NCBI GenBank assembly: GCA_002794785.1
Contig: NBBA01000006.1
Location: 1,302,001-1,366,000 of the forward strand
Reading direction: 5' to 3'
Source of the DNA: Coniferiporia sulphurascens
Taxonomy: Eukaryota > Basidiomycota > Agaricomycetes > Hymenochaetales > Hymenochaetaceae
Length of the DNA: 64,000 bases
This document shows, piece after piece, positions 25,615 through 37,765 of the stretch (position 1 is the stretch's first letter; each line of letters starts with the position of its first letter). Made by a program: the position numbers and the translations under genes. The notes under the pieces are model-generated. The model saw only the letters and a program-made list of their open reading frames with translations. It was not told the origin of the DNA and searched no databases.

Positions 25615-28600
25615 TTAGTTGCCAATGGCAAAACCTGAGTCAGATATATGTACCACCGTGGGGCCACCCGGATCGAAGACGAGGATGGGTTCCACCTCGA
25701 AGGCGGGGTGAGAGTCAAGGAAAGAGGCCAGGATTGGGAGGCCGTCCTTGGAGAACCATTGGGCTTCCGTGGAGGGTAAAGGGGTTTTCCACACCGCTTG
25801 ACGGGCAGTGAGGGTGTGAGGGCAGGAAAGCAAGAGATGAGCTCGAGTCTCCGGAACGTGGCAGACAGGGCACAGGGGGTCGCGTCCCGGAATACGTCCA
25901 AAGTATGCACCGAAGCCGGCGTGTCCGAGGAGTGTCCGGAAAACTTTGCACTTAGTGTGGCGGCCGATAGTGAGGTTCTGCATCAGGGCAGACAGCTTAG
26001 GAGAGGGAGTTTGTGTGGAGCCCATTGAGTGGGCGTCCGATGTCCCTCGGAATTTGTGACAGGCGGAGACCCAGTCGGATTTCCATTGTGAGAGCGCCGT
26101 AGAGGATGCAGCTTCCCGAAGGAAGCGGATGGTGGGTGGGAACTGGATAGTGCCCGGGGGGGGGTTGTCCGCAATGCCCGAGGCGAGGACGTCAGCAAAT
26201 TCATTGCCTTCTACATCGGAGTGTCCCGGAACCCAGTGTAAGTGAAAAAACACACGTGGGAACCGCTTGGTGGCGATTTTGAGACATTTCCGGATGAGGA
26301 GGGCGACGTTGACGCCTGGGGCCGGACGAGGGTCGGCGAGTAGTGTAAGAGCCACTTCGCAGTCTGTGTAGATTTCCACTTGCATGACAGCAGGGTGTAA
26401 ATCGTAAGAGTAAGCTAGCAGCCAGGCGGCATCAGCAAGGGCAGCAAGTTCACAGTCCGTAGCATGGACTGATGAACCAAGATAGGACTCGCGGGTGAGG
26501 ACTGCCTCGCCGCGATAAAACCAGACCCCAGCGGCACCGCCAGAGTAAGAGGATGGGGATGAGCCCGTACGGGAACCGTCCGTATAGATAAGGAGGCGAG
26601 AGGGGACATCCTTCAGTTGGTCGATGAGACCATGGTGTGACTGAATGAGTGTGTCTCAAGCTTCTTGAGAGTGGTCAATCGTGCGGTCGATGCTTACATG
26701 GCGTAAAGCCGGTAAGGCAATCCACGGCGGGCGAGTGTATCGGGGAACTCGTTCGCAACCAGGGGGGACCCGGCTAATGAAGGAGGCAGTAATTGAGCCT
26801 TTACGCGGGGTGTGTATAGGGAGAAGGGTGTGCATGGTGGTAAGGTAACGAATCGCCGCACGAGATTTGGTACGCTCTAGGCGGAGGGGGATGGGTAAAA
26901 TGGAGGCCAAAACCTCAGAGGGGCCGTGTGGAGACGTGCGCCATGATCCAAGGATACGGCAGCACGCCGTGGATTGCACTAAGGTCATCTTCTCACACAA
27001 CCCTTTTTGCCGTGTGCCGGTGAACCAGAGGGGGGATCCCCATAGTAGAACCGGCAGTATGCACCCAATGTAGAGACGTCAGAGGTGTAGCAGGTCAAGG
27101 CCGCGTATGGTGTTGCCGAGGAGTTCCAAGGCGCGTAGGGATGACATGGCTTTGAGGCACATGTGTTCGACATGGACCGTAAACCATAATTGCGCGTCGA
27201 AAAAGATGCCCAACCAGCGGAAAGGCCTGGAGGGTACAATTCGAAGGGGCTGGAAGCCCTGGCGCGGCAAGTGGATAGGGTAGATAAGGGAGTCTTCGCA
27301 TAGATCATGTCGGCGGGTCCAGTGGATGAGCTCTGATTTGTCGTCATCCAGGGAGAGTCCGAGGGCATGGCATGCGGCGGAGAACGAGACATAGGCCTGT
27401 TCGAGGCGTGCAACGTTAGTTGCGATAGAACTCGAAGAAGTGGTCAGGAGGTGGTCGTCCACATAGGCGCGGACAAAGACGAGAGGGTCGGAGACCTGGA
27501 GAGAGGTGAGAAGGCTGGTCGCGAAGAGTGCTGACAGGATGGGCGAGATGGGGGAGCCTTGGGGAATGCCCATGTTGGGTATGGGGGTCAGAGTGTTGGT
27601 AAACCCGTCAAAGGACAGGGCGACGCGACGGTCTGTGATGAAGGACAGGACCCAAGAGACAAGGAGAGGGGGGAACCCTAGTTCTATGAGGACAGCACGT
27701 AGGCGAGGGTGTTGAACTGAGGGGAAGAAACCAGCCACATCGACGGCCAAAGCCATCATGACTTGATGTTTAGCCCAAGCAGACTCAATTTCGTTTACGA
27801 GGTCCGAGGCGGCATCCAAAACGCCCGACTTTTGGCGGGTGCCGAATTGGGTTGAGGGTAGTGCGCCGAGTTCGTTGGCAATGAACTGGATGCGATTGGC
27901 GATAATCTTCTCGAGTAATTTACCCATAGTTTCCTCGAGAGTGATAGGGCGGTATGCGTTAAGGGCGGTGGGGTCTTTCTTATTAAGTTTCCGGAGCATC
28001 ACCACCTTAGTGTCCTTCCAAGGACGGGGGTGGTGTCCAGCATTCAGGCACTCGTTATAGAGAGCGAGAAGTGGAACACTATGGACAGCATGCAAGCTTT
28101 TGAGGGCCTGGTAGCCAATCCCTGTAATGCCCGGGGCACTCGAATTAGAAGTGAGATTGATGGCGTGTTCCAGTTCTTCCATGAGGATAGGATGGTCACG
28201 CATAGGGCGGGCGCCGACGAACAAATAGGTCGGTGGGAGGGCAGTGGATGGTTGGGTACTGAAGTACTTAGACCGGAAGGCAGAAGCCTTCTCCGTGGGA
28301 GAGGTCGCGATGGAGTGTCCTGAAACCAAGGAGGGGATTGGGGCACGTCTAGTGCCCATTGCCCATTTCGCCATAGGCCAGATTTTGTCCGGCTTGATGG
28401 ATGCGGTAAACGAGTCAGCCCATGTGCGTTTTGCACGGCGAAAGATGCCGGCCAACTGTCGTCGGAGCACAGCACGATTTGCCGGAGAAGCTCCGTGCAA
28501 AGCAACCATGTGAGCACGACAGGAGGCGTCCCACCACTTGACCTTGTGGCCCCCTGCCTTCGAAGAAGACGGAGGGTGTGAGGAATCCATGGCGAGAACC

Positions 28601-29534
28601 AATGCATCGTGAATGGCGGCGACTTTGACGTCCAGGAGTTGAGGGGTGGCGCCGGAGAGGGCGAAGGCGGTAGTGAGGGGTGCATCAAGAGCTTCCAACC
28701 ATTCAGTAGAGAGCGAGTCATCATACTTAGGGCGAAGGAAGGGGTCGAAGAATGGCGTAGAAGAGGTGGGGACAGACCAGGTGATAACAGCGTGGTCGGA
28801 TCTGGATGGAGTATCCCAGGATCGTGTCCAGGAATCGCCCAAAGCAAGGTCCTCCAAAGAAGGGGAAGCCCACGCGAGGTCGATGACTGATTCAGTGAAT
28901 TGGGTGGAAGGGTGGCGCCGGGTATCGAAGCCCGGCTGATTCAGGAGGTGCATGGCGTGTGAGGCGGCCCAGTGCTCCAGAGGACGGGCTTTTTGCGCGT
29001 CGCTGGCAGAGTGGGTGCCATGGTCCCAGTGGGTGGAGTGGAGGTTGAAATCCCCAGCTACCAGCCAGTGTGCACTTGGGGGAGCTTGAGAAGAGCGAGA
29101 GAGGAGATGGTTTCTTTTTTATTGGCATCATGATTGTATACATTGGTGACATAAAGTGGCCCAAGGCCAGTGTCAAAAATTAGCGTGAGTATGTCTCGGG
29201 ATGGGGAGCGCAGGGCATCCAAAATCACCCGGGACAGAGGGATAGACTGGTGAACCAGTATGACCACACGCGGGCGTGTTAGTTCAGTGCCACCCGAGGA
29301 GGGGGACACAAAGACATGGTAGTTGGGCATGGCCGGGAAGCCGAAGACGGGCATACCTGATGCTGCAAACATGGACGGGGAGGCACCGATGGGGTACCAA
29401 GGGGGCTCCTGTAATAGAATAACTGCAGGTGGAGAGGGGGCACTGGGGGTTGACGAGAAGGAGTGGACAAGTGCTTCAACGTGCACTCGGGACGTTGCAA
29501 CATGGTGTTGCAGGAACATCCAGGAACTACTCAT
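25615..29534 (-). pseudogene. LINE copy 2 ORF2 (endonuclease-RT-RNase H), broken
   Basis: Starts at the ATG inside the ORF1 stop overlap. The endonuclease begins MSSSWMFLQHHV with the catalytic-Glu motif ILLQEP. A one-base deletion at about 29078-29082 (5 G on the plus strand; copy 1 has one more) shifts frame just before GDFNLHS. Two TGA codons, at 27079-27081 and 26656-26658, stand where copy 1 has CGA. RT keeps GIPQGSPISPILSALF and YVDD. RNase H and the final knuckle (CPVCHVPETRAHLLLSCPH) are open to the stop at 25615. No protein can be made in full. Confidence 0.9.
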
Positions 29535-31809
29535 CAGCTGGGGGTGGGGCGAAAGAGGAACGGGCATGGCCGCGCTGTTTGGGGCAGCTGGAAGAGTCGG
29601 TGCGGTGTTTGCCGGAACAGTTCGAGCATTTGGGGAGGTGGGTGCAGGGGGAGGAAGCCGGAAGGGCATCCCTTACACATCCGGGGCAGCGCATGCGGTG
29701 GTCCACCGTACGGTGGCGGCCAGCGCATATGAAGCACAACCAAGGACGGTTCCTGCAGTTTTGAACGAGGTGGCCTAATGCTGCGCACTTAGTGCATTGC
29801 ATGAGACGGGGGAGGTCACGTCGGGCCACCAGTTTGAGCCGGCGGCCAAACATGTAGACTACACGGTTCCTCGGGGTAGAGAGGATGGCCGCTGAACAGG
29901 AACCCGTAGAGTCTTCGAAGGAGAAGGCGATAGGGGCTGACATGACGTCCTCGCCCAGGAGTGCGTAGGCCCGGGTCCAGTCGGGCTCTAGCGTCATAGG
30001 GAGTGAGAGGAGGTGAGGGTTGGCGGCGCGGAACTCCGCTTGGAGATCCGCCGCAGTAAAGGCGGGGAGGCCCGGCGCTGGGCGCGTGGGGACTTCAGCA
30101 ATTTGGAGGCAGGCCCAAGATACGAGTTGGGAGACTGTGGCAGGGTAGACGCTTTGCACGGATGCCATCACAACTTCCTTCACGCTGTTCATAGTAGGGA
30201 CGTGAGTGTTGTGGGCGAACGTCACGAAGCAATTGCCTCGATCGTTCCAATGGGCAGCACGTATGACCAGTTTGGCCGCAGTGGGAAAGCGTGAGAGGGC
30301 GGTCCTGACATTAATGGTGGTCTGGGAGTTGGTGGGTCACGCTTCAGCAGGGGGTGGGGCTCCATGGAAGCGGATGGCGAGGGTCGGGTCCGTAATAGTA
30401 CGGATAACCGGGAGGACTGCACGCTTCGGCTCTTGTTTCACAGCGCTAGCAGTAGCGGGGGCCCCTGTCGACACTGGCGCTGCAGTAGCAGGGGCAGTGG
30501 CAGGGGTAGCCCCACCTGCGGCAAGACCTGGAGTGACAGGTGTCGGCAAGGTGGACCCGGCGGTGAGGTTAGAAGGGCCCGAAGGTCCTTGTGGTGGAGG
30601 AGGGGCAGTACTGGGGTTGGCTTTACCCTTCCCTTTCCTGTCTCCGGAGGGGGCAGACCCGACCCCCGAGGAGCATGGGGGGGGGCGTTCAAGGGCGTCC
30701 ATCCGCTGCATCATGAAGGCCATCTGGCGCGTAAGGTCAGACATGACCTGCACCATCTGCTGTGGCAGGGAGGGAAGAGAGGGGGGGCTGGCCACAGTCT
30801 GTGAGGGCTGGGGCAGGGCGGAGGAGGGAGCGGGGCCAAGGGCCGTGCTGAGATGGGGACCCGCCACCGCCCGGAAGGCCTGCGTCGTGGCTGATTGTGC
30901 GAGAGGATCCTCCTGGACCAGAGCACGATTGAGAGATGACACCGCGAAGGCGATCTCTCCGAGGAGAGCAGCTGTTGGGGCGGCCGAGTTAGAGGTCGTT
31001 TTCCCGAGAGTGAGGAGTTCGTGGGAGGCACGCATAGCGGTAGTAGCGGCCAACCGGAGAAGGGGAACCTGCAGCGCCTGTGCTGTGGGGGACACAGGCG
31101 TGGGGGCATTGGTGGATTTGCGCTTTTTCCGCGCAGAAGCCGAGGAGGCCTGGGCGTCAGTGGCCCCAGCCTCCGACATTTCAGAGTCGGAGTCCAGGGA
31201 CGAGATGGCTGCAGACGTTGGGCGGGACGGCCCATGAGGGGTTTCGTCTACGCAGGGAGCCGCCCCACCACCACCGGGGGGTGTAGTAGGGGCAGCAGGC
31301 TCAACGAGAGCGGGCGCTAAGTCACTTGGGAGATACTTCGCCCACATGGAGTCAGCGGTGGATTGGGGGGCCTGCAGGGCAGGAGCCAGAAAGGAGGGGA
31401 GGCCAGGTTGACCCCCAGTAAAGAGGGTTTCACCCGAAATAGCCCCTGAGAGAGGGAAGCCCAGGGTGACCGGGCACGAGATGTGGGCCATGACCTGGTC
31501 AGTTCCTCGGTCGCTCGCTACTGAGACAGAGCGGGACGGGGGGTGAAAGGGTTGGCGAGACGTGATCTCCACCACCAGTGGGGAAACTGTGGGGAGGATT
31601 TTAGGTGGAACCGGAGGCGCACGGGTGGCGCTCGAGATCGACCCCGAAAACGAGGAGGAGCGAGCAGCGACCGTTCCCCGAGGAGGCATTGGGTCGGTCC
31701 CTCGACCACGAAGAGAGCACGCACCGCCCCGTGTAGAAACAGTGGGGGCGTGAAAGGTCTCGTCGATGGGACGGGGGGGTTGTTGTTCTTGTTGTTGTTG
31801 TTCAGACAT
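29527..31809 (-). pseudogene. LINE copy 2 ORF1, Gag-like zinc-knuckle protein, one stop
   Basis: A single frame of 761 codons from ATG 31809 to TAG 29527 with one internal TGA at 30337-30339, probably a mutated CGA. The N-terminus starts with a Gln-rich run and is Pro/Ser/Ala-rich (low complexity). The C-terminal third has a folded region and then zinc knuckles: CTKCAALGHLVQNC, CFICAGRHRTVDHRMRC and CSNCSGKHRT. These bind the element RNA in related LINEs. The stop overlaps the ORF2 start (ATGAGTAG, ATG at 29534), suggesting termination-reinitiation coupling. Confidence 0.88.
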
Positions 31810-31869
31810 AGAGGGCAGAGTGCTCGTAAAGACTACCTAGATGGTGGTGGTTAGAGGACAAGGAGGATG

Positions 31870-31884
31870 GCTAAATTTGTTATT
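31870..31884. repeat. Target-site duplication, right copy (LINE 2)
   Basis: Exact repeat of 25397-25411, at the 5' end of the minus-strand LINE. Confidence 0.93.
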
Positions 31885-32094
31885 CCAATTCCTATCCCAC
31901 CTGACAAAATTACTTAAACACTTCTGATCCACAAACCTCATATCATTCAATGGTTAAAATCCAGACACTTTATACCTTGTTAACCTCCTCTTGCCCAATA
32001 CTTCAGATGGTCTCACATCCGTGTCTTTTACTTTGTAATGTAGCAGTATATGAATGCAGAATTTAAAAAATAAATATAAAAAAATATAAAAAAA

Positions 32095-32109
32095 ACTGTC
32101 AAAAGCTGC
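32095..32109. repeat. Target-site duplication, right copy (outer retroposon)
   Basis: Exact repeat of 24758-24772, directly after the A/T-rich tail. Confidence 0.88.
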
Positions 32110-32526
32110 CTTCCGTTTTAGGTCGATTTACTCACTTCTCTGTCCGATAGGTCCGTTCACTCAGGCTACTAGGATGAATATTTCGATTCGGCATGCCACC
32201 AACACGCAATTAGTGCCGGGTGCTCGGTGCGCAATTGGTGCAAGCTCTGTTGTCTCTTTGGAATTTACTACTGGCAGTGATCGGCGTTCAACTCCGATGG
32301 TGAATGAATAAACTTTTGACAGGATAGCAGGAATACACTATACGTTTGAACATCAAAAGACGAAACATAGTCCCTTTAAACAGTCACAATTGAAGCGACG
32401 GACGCGATCCAAGAAACTAATACGACCCGACCGTACACACCGTGGACATGTACCTCTTCAGGAAAAGTTAATCACATACGAGGAGATTGAGATCTGAGGC
32501 GAATGACAGATGGTAAGTGGAAGGTC
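32110..32526. other. Intergenic, KDD3 3' flank
   Basis: No gene seen; original continuation of the sequence at 24757 before the transposon insertions. Confidence 0.45.
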
Positions 32527-34888
32527 TTATAGGCTTTCTGCAAAGTCGCCCCTCCAGACACTCGCTGCGTTTCGGGCAGCCTTCTCCTGTGCATCTTCCT
32601 GTGTCGCTCCGGCTCCAACACCCAAGACAACCCCATTAACTGTCGCTAGGGATTAGCACCACTCTGATCACCACGGTGATAAAAGACTTTGGGCGTACGT
32701 TTGAGAGTCATCCTGTAAACCCTTCCTCCTCTATTTGTGACGGGCGGACTCCATTTAAAGCCGGGGTACTGCCCTATATGATCTTCCAGTATGGGCAAGT
32801 AGCGTAGGGTGGGGGCTCGTATAACATCTTCGCGAACTAATAACATTTTGAGAAGTCTGAGATTTAGAATTTATCTTTGTAGACGAGGAATACTTACGGA
32901 GAGTTTCCGCTACACGCCAAGCCGCAAACTCGTCCCTGTGCATCCCTTTCCCTTTGACGAGTTCCTTCCCGAGTTCCCTGCTCTCAACTAAAGAAATCAA
33001 CGTTTTAAGCAGCGATAATGACTTTACAGGTACACATACATAGATTCAGGCAGTTCGCAGCAAATTTGGACATGCGCGATGATCCACCGTTCTCACTGAA
33101 TTTGTATTGCAAACCGGGTATACCCAGCTGTCGATCCAGAACTTTATCGGACAATACATCTTGAGGGGCCACGCTGGGTGAGCTCTAAATAACAAGATTG
33201 AGAGCGGCAGAGGTACCCACTTTTAGCAAAATAATGCTTTAGCATGTTCTCAGCGGAAGGCAGAGGGGGCGGTGGTATTGTTGACCATGGGTTCAACGCA
33301 AAGTCGATAGACCGTATCATAGGCAACCCGAATGATGGTGTTTCTCCTGTAAGTGGCAATGCAGTCGAGAATGTATCGCCAGACTCTGTAGAACTGGTAG
33401 CACCAGTCCGTTGTCCTGCTCTCAACATAATTAGCCCGGCTTCCCGGTAAGGTGCGAGGATATCGGCAGGACGCACCTTCAGCGTCGTGATTAAACGAGT
33501 GGGGTTGAGGATATGAGGAGTGGCTTATAAGCGACATCTCAAGTGAGCTATCATCCCCACCCACGACTACGATAGATTGTACTTCAGAGGAGGCGGGACT
33601 TCGGCCCTCAACGTCGTAATTAACATTATCCGCGGTCGCGGCACTACGGGATGGGTCTACACTCAAACCGAATGAGCTTGTAATAATGTCAATTTGTTTG
33701 GGTTCATACAGCACGTCTCCAGTATTACTCACTTGATGATTGATGCGATCATGTCAATACTTGGTCTGTGCTTAGGATTTTTGACCCAGCACATGTAACA
33801 TACTCCCACTATTCCCTCTTTATAGGTTTCAAAATCGTTGCGTTCCAGTGAAGGGGGGATTTTAGGCAGCTCTCCTCTCGACAAACTGATCACTACTCGT
33901 GCATCTGTGTCAACATCATAATAAGGAAGCATCCCGGACAACAGTTGCTAAACTAATGGTCGGGAAAGCCATCGTTGTAAATGAAGCATAACGAACTCAC
34001 CAAAGCGGTGCACCCGTAGCTCCAGACATCCCCCGCCTTGGTTGGGACTTTGGGACCGTTATCAGAGTCAATGTACTCGGCAGCTGTCCAGCGAATGGTC
34101 CCGTTTATACCTGAGGTTGAAGTGGTCGCGGTGCCATCGAGTCTCAGCATCCTTGAAAGCCCAAAATCACCCACAACTGCATCGCCAGACTTCGTCACAA
34201 AGACATTATTCTAAGTTGCAGATATAAATCTAACTGTTAGTCTATGTCATATCATCCGCACTCACTCCCTTGATATCACCGTGTGCGACGTTTCTGCTAT
34301 GCATATATGATAGGCCCATCGCAATCCCTCGCAACTGTGTAGACTTAGTTGAGATAAAGACTGCCTTGAATTGCGACTCACGATATGTATTAAGCTCGGC
34401 TGTGGCGAAGCTGAGACATACTCGACGGCCGTTCCATTTTCCATGAAATCCGAAACTAGACATGGAAACGGATTGTCGTCCATATACATCACTCCCCGCA
34501 ACCGTAAGACATTGGAATGTTGGAGTGGGATCCACGTAATAATTTCTCGTTTTAGTTTCTTTTGAACAAGTTAGTGAATACTACTGCGGCAAGTACGAAG
34601 AACTCATGAATAAACGAAGCCCACCCTGATAAGCCTCTCGTTTTCTCTTCCCTGACTGCCTGCGTAGTATCTCGGCATTTTAACGGCATATGTATCACCC
34701 TTTGTCAAAATTCCAGACATGCAATCGCGAGCTTGATAAAGAAAAACTTGAGAGAAACCACCACGAGCAAAAGGATTACTGTCGGGGTCGCATGCTTCTA
34801 GTAAATCAGTCAGATTCTCGACTCGAGTCTCGAGATCAAGAGGAGATAACAGTTGAGTAGCTGAGACGTAGTCTGCAAGGGGAGCCAT
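32527..34888 (-). CDS. KDD3: protein kinase with two C-terminal dsRBDs
   Basis: Eleven exons: 34625-34888, 34382-34558, 34266-34334, 34001-34210, 33733-33947, 33477-33676, 33221-33418, 33040-33159, 32898-32987, 32699-32836, 32527-32639; 1794 bases, 597 residues. Glycine loop FARGGFSQVF, Lys70, HGDIK (165-169, non-RD), DFG at 185, and AAEY for APE. The linker of about 130 residues has one intron and ends in PWSTIPPPPLPS. dsRBD1 about 446-515 keeps the fold pattern, but its basic helix has drifted (GKGMHRDEFAAWRVAETL), so RNA affinity may be weak. dsRBD2 about 518-597 (LRYLPILEDHI; TQEDAQEKAARNAA). It belongs with KDD1/2 by its N-terminus and by sharing the 113-base last exon. The donor near 33220 has a close alternative (GTACCT). 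Confidence 0.85.
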
Positions 34889-35427
34889 TTCAAGGAAAAA
34901 TAACGAAATTGTTTGAGTCAACCTCTGTGGAGCTGGATGGGTGACAGCAGTCGGCAAGGTACTTGCATGAGCAGTGTACAAGCAGTACACTAGCCCTAGA
35001 CCCGCCTTCCGGAAGTTGCGTGAAAAGCGAAGAGCCGGTTTGAGGCGCATGCCCGGATGCAGCGACGCATCTTCAAGAACTTGGGCCTGGTAACTTGGAG
35101 CTTAGTTGTCGTGGCAAATGAGGCAATTGGGATACAGCCTTGGCCAGCGAGGAATTAATATGTAGCCACGAGGAGGGTTCCCTATCCGCGCAGAATCGCC
35201 TCCAGATCCGCTGATCAAAAGGAGCAGAGCATCGGAAAGTATTTCAACTGGCAAGAAGGAACACTCCGGATCGCAAACCTTGTGCGCACATTGTAAGCGC
35301 ATGTTTCCAAGGTGCTCACGCACGTGGAATACAGATACAGACATGTTCATGTCTTCTCAATTATGCACGCGTAGATAGGATGAACGACCGATTTCAAATT
35401 CCCATTCGGACACAAGTAGCTCCGATA
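34889..35427. other. KDD3 5' flank with an 82-codon F-box-like ORF
   Basis: On the minus strand 35102-35350 is open for 82 codons and contains FLPVEILSDALLLL, which resembles the start of an F-box (LPxEIL). A related but frame-broken block lies upstream of KDD2. It could be the remains of an F-box gene duplicated together with the kinases, or a conserved promoter block read by chance. Confidence 0.3.
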
Positions 35428-37765
35428 CTATCCTTGAAGAGTCCCCTCATAGGCACTTATCCATGCACGTGCAGCATTCTGAGATGCCCGCTCATATGCT
35501 TCGTCCCGTGTCATGCCAACTCCGTCAGCCAAAACAACACCGTCGCCTGATCCTTTTCTGGTGAGCAAACATCCGTATCCCAAGAGACTGTATGACTGAC
35601 ATTTAATAACGCTCTTTATTGTCCACCCTTGATTATCAGCATGACTCGGCCCTGGTAGTACGTCCGATGTTATGCGATCTGCTAAATCATAATCTCTCAA
35701 ATGTGCTCCGAAAATTGGGGTGTATGGTAGAAATGAGAAACGTGATTGTTCTTCAGGGTCTATCTCGAGTCGTTATTTGATACCCCCCATCGCAAGCTTG
35801 CAAATGGATCAAGGACGCACATATTTTTTCCAAAGCACGCAAGGCTGCCATCTCTTTGGCTTCCTGTTTGATTTTGGCTGTGGCTGAGCCGTATTCCTTG
35901 CCTTTGACTGCAATATACTGTTCAATAAGCCCGAGTGCAAGGCACATGGTAAACTCACTCAAACATGTCAAAGTATGGACGGATTGATTCGTCTCGTTAA
36001 TTGACCAATTTGGCTTGTAAATCAGGTCCTTCTGGCTTGCAAAGCCATTGTTCAGAGCCTCCCGCGCGGCTTTGCCTTGGCGATTAGACTTTGACGAGTT
36101 GGAGAGAAAAAGAGTACGCTTACAGATGCCTTTGAAACGAAGAAGCGACTCCACCGAGGGTGACGGAGGAGGAGGCAACTTCGACCATGGTAACCCAGCC
36201 GTCCGGTTCAAGTCAGACATATCGGCAGTTAATGGTGTATTCAAAGGAGACTCGTCTGGAGTGAGAGTCTGAGGGGAGGTCGTATAGTTATAGTCTATCG
36301 AGATGCGCAATCCGGACAGGATGGGTGTAACTTCGAAAAACATTAGACTGTGGAAATTCTTAGGAATGTATAGCTCACCTGTATCGACAGACGTATTCGA
36401 CACTGGTGTCGCCGATGGACGATAATGACCATTCTTTTCGGTGGTCAAATCTATTCCGCTATCGTTCGAGCTTTGACTTCCGGAAGTATTATAGGGGAAT
36501 GGGCGTAAGTCATTGGACGAGTCATCTTCCGGGTCTTCCTCAAAGCAATATACCCTTAAAATTAAAGGCAGATAATTTCAGTAGTGGAAGCTTAGACAGA
36601 AATGTAAGCTTCGTAGGCTCACCCAATCATCGCCAGTAAAACATCGATTCTTGGTCTATTTTCCGAATCCCTAACCCAGCACAGGGTGCATAGGGCCTCG
36701 ACACGCTCTTTGTACCTTTGAAAAGCCAACCGTTGTGGTATTGGAGGGATTATAGGAAGCACGCCGGACCTGATCAAGGTCGGTAGTTGGAGATCACTGA
36801 TATTGTGGTATGGCACTTGCCCCGACCACAGTTCCTAGTGGGAAAGGCATGAGCACAGGAAACTGTTAACTTATTTGGAGCACGTACCAGACAGGTACTT
36901 CCAAACATCCAAACATCGCCTGCCATTGTCGGAAATTTGGGGCCGTTTTCAAAATCAAAATGCTCGGCAGCAGTCCAGCGCCAAGCACCGTGTCCGCTGC
37001 TAGTCATACTGAAGCCCACTTGCTCGGGATCGATGATTGCAGACAATCCAAAGTCCGCGACAAGCGCGTCACCATTATCGGAAACTAGGATGTTGTCCTG
37101 CATGCGTGAGCTACACCAACTCTAAAGGTGAATTTGCAGGGCCACTCACTGCTTTGATGTCCCTATGCACCACACCCTGTTTGTGCAAATAGGAAACTCC
37201 TCTCGCTATTCCTAAAATCTGCAAGAAGAACGTTGAGTTGAAGTAGGATATCCATGAAGAAGCTAGGGAGAACATGCGGGAATAAACTCAACAAATTTCC
37301 AGAACAGCGCCGGCTGAAAGTCTTCTCGCGCAGTATAACACTTCGCTGTTCCGTTCTTCCTGAAGTCCGACACAAGGCAAGGAACAGAGCACTCGTCTCT
37401 GTACAGATAGCCATGAAGGCGGTGAATGTTTGGGTGGCTTAGTCGCACCCATGTATAGGCTTCCTTTAATACTTTCTTTCGAAGACATGAGGCTCCTGCG
37501 CGTATGAATACTTGAAGTTACTTACCTTCGGGATCATCGACCTGGAAGTCCCTCCAAACTGTCTGAAAGACTTGACAGCATAAAACTGTAGGCTATTCGA
37601 GCCTGAATGTATGGGTTTGTACTTGTAAACGTCCGCAAACGCCCCGAAACCAATAGGTGATGGCGCTGCCGGCTCTAGCACCTCACTTAGATTCTTCACA
37701 CGGAGGTCAAAGTCCGCAGGCAAGCGATCCCTGATACTATCCTCGAAGGAGTTGTCTGAAGACAT
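35428..37765 (-). CDS. KDD4: RD-type protein kinase with two C-terminal dsRBDs
   Basis: Eleven exons: 37526-37765, 37293-37475, 37150-37218, 36888-37097, 36623-36834, 36379-36554, 36124-36330, 35959-36075, 35821-35907, 35601-35759, 35428-35546; 1779 bases, 592 residues. The only member with a canonical HRDIK (159-163). Glycine loop IGFGAFADV, Lys65, DFG at 179, and AAEH for APE. The linker of about 128 residues is Ser/Thr-rich and ends in PWSKLPPPPSPS. dsRBD1 about 433-501 is textbook-like (AREALNNGF; KGKEYGSA; IKQEAKEMAALRAL). dsRBD2 about 505-592 (DGVVLADGVGMTRDEAYERA). Two introns (the 48-base one in the linker and the 54-base one in dsRBD2) are multiples of three and could be read through, but homology and phase support splicing. 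Confidence 0.87.

Larger units (their letters stand above)
25412..31869 (-). mobile_element. Non-LTR retrotransposon, copy 2, full length
   Basis: A 6.46-kb LINE of the same family as copy 1, complete from a 60-base 5' leader (31869 to the ORF1 start at 31809) to a tail of AAAAT repeats (about 25412-25440 on the plus strand as TTTTA repeats). It has two overlapping reading frames, a Gag-like ORF1 and an endonuclease-RT-RNase H ORF2, and a perfect 15-bp duplication. It is inactivated by three in-frame TGA codons and one frameshift but otherwise well kept, so the insertion is fairly recent. It lies in opposite orientation to copy 1. Confidence 0.95.
24905..31909 (+). pseudogene. Retroposon ORF interrupted by LINE copy 2
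   Basis: An open frame runs from about 24905 through the duplicated target (25397-25411). In the pre-insertion arrangement it continues from 31885 to a TAA at 31907-31909. It codes for about 175 residues with a Pro/Leu-rich start and a central section (YEPFNLVDENQHILDWAI) that looks protein-like. No family recognised. It could be a passenger ORF of the retroposon or a retroposed gene fragment. The true start codon is uncertain. Confidence 0.4.
24773..32094 (+). mobile_element. Outer retroposon, split by LINE copy 2
   Basis: Without the nested LINE this is an about 0.85-kb element (24773-25411 plus 31885-32094) ending in an A/T-rich tail (32062-32094) and bounded by a perfect 15-bp duplication, the hallmark of LINE-type insertion. 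It encodes no reverse transcriptase. Its first 31 bases contain a 25-base block (24779-24803) that matches the 5' end of LINE copy 2 at 31839-31863 (minus strand) at 23 of 25 positions. It is therefore probably a non-autonomous partner or a chimeric offspring of that LINE family (inference). Confidence 0.75.
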
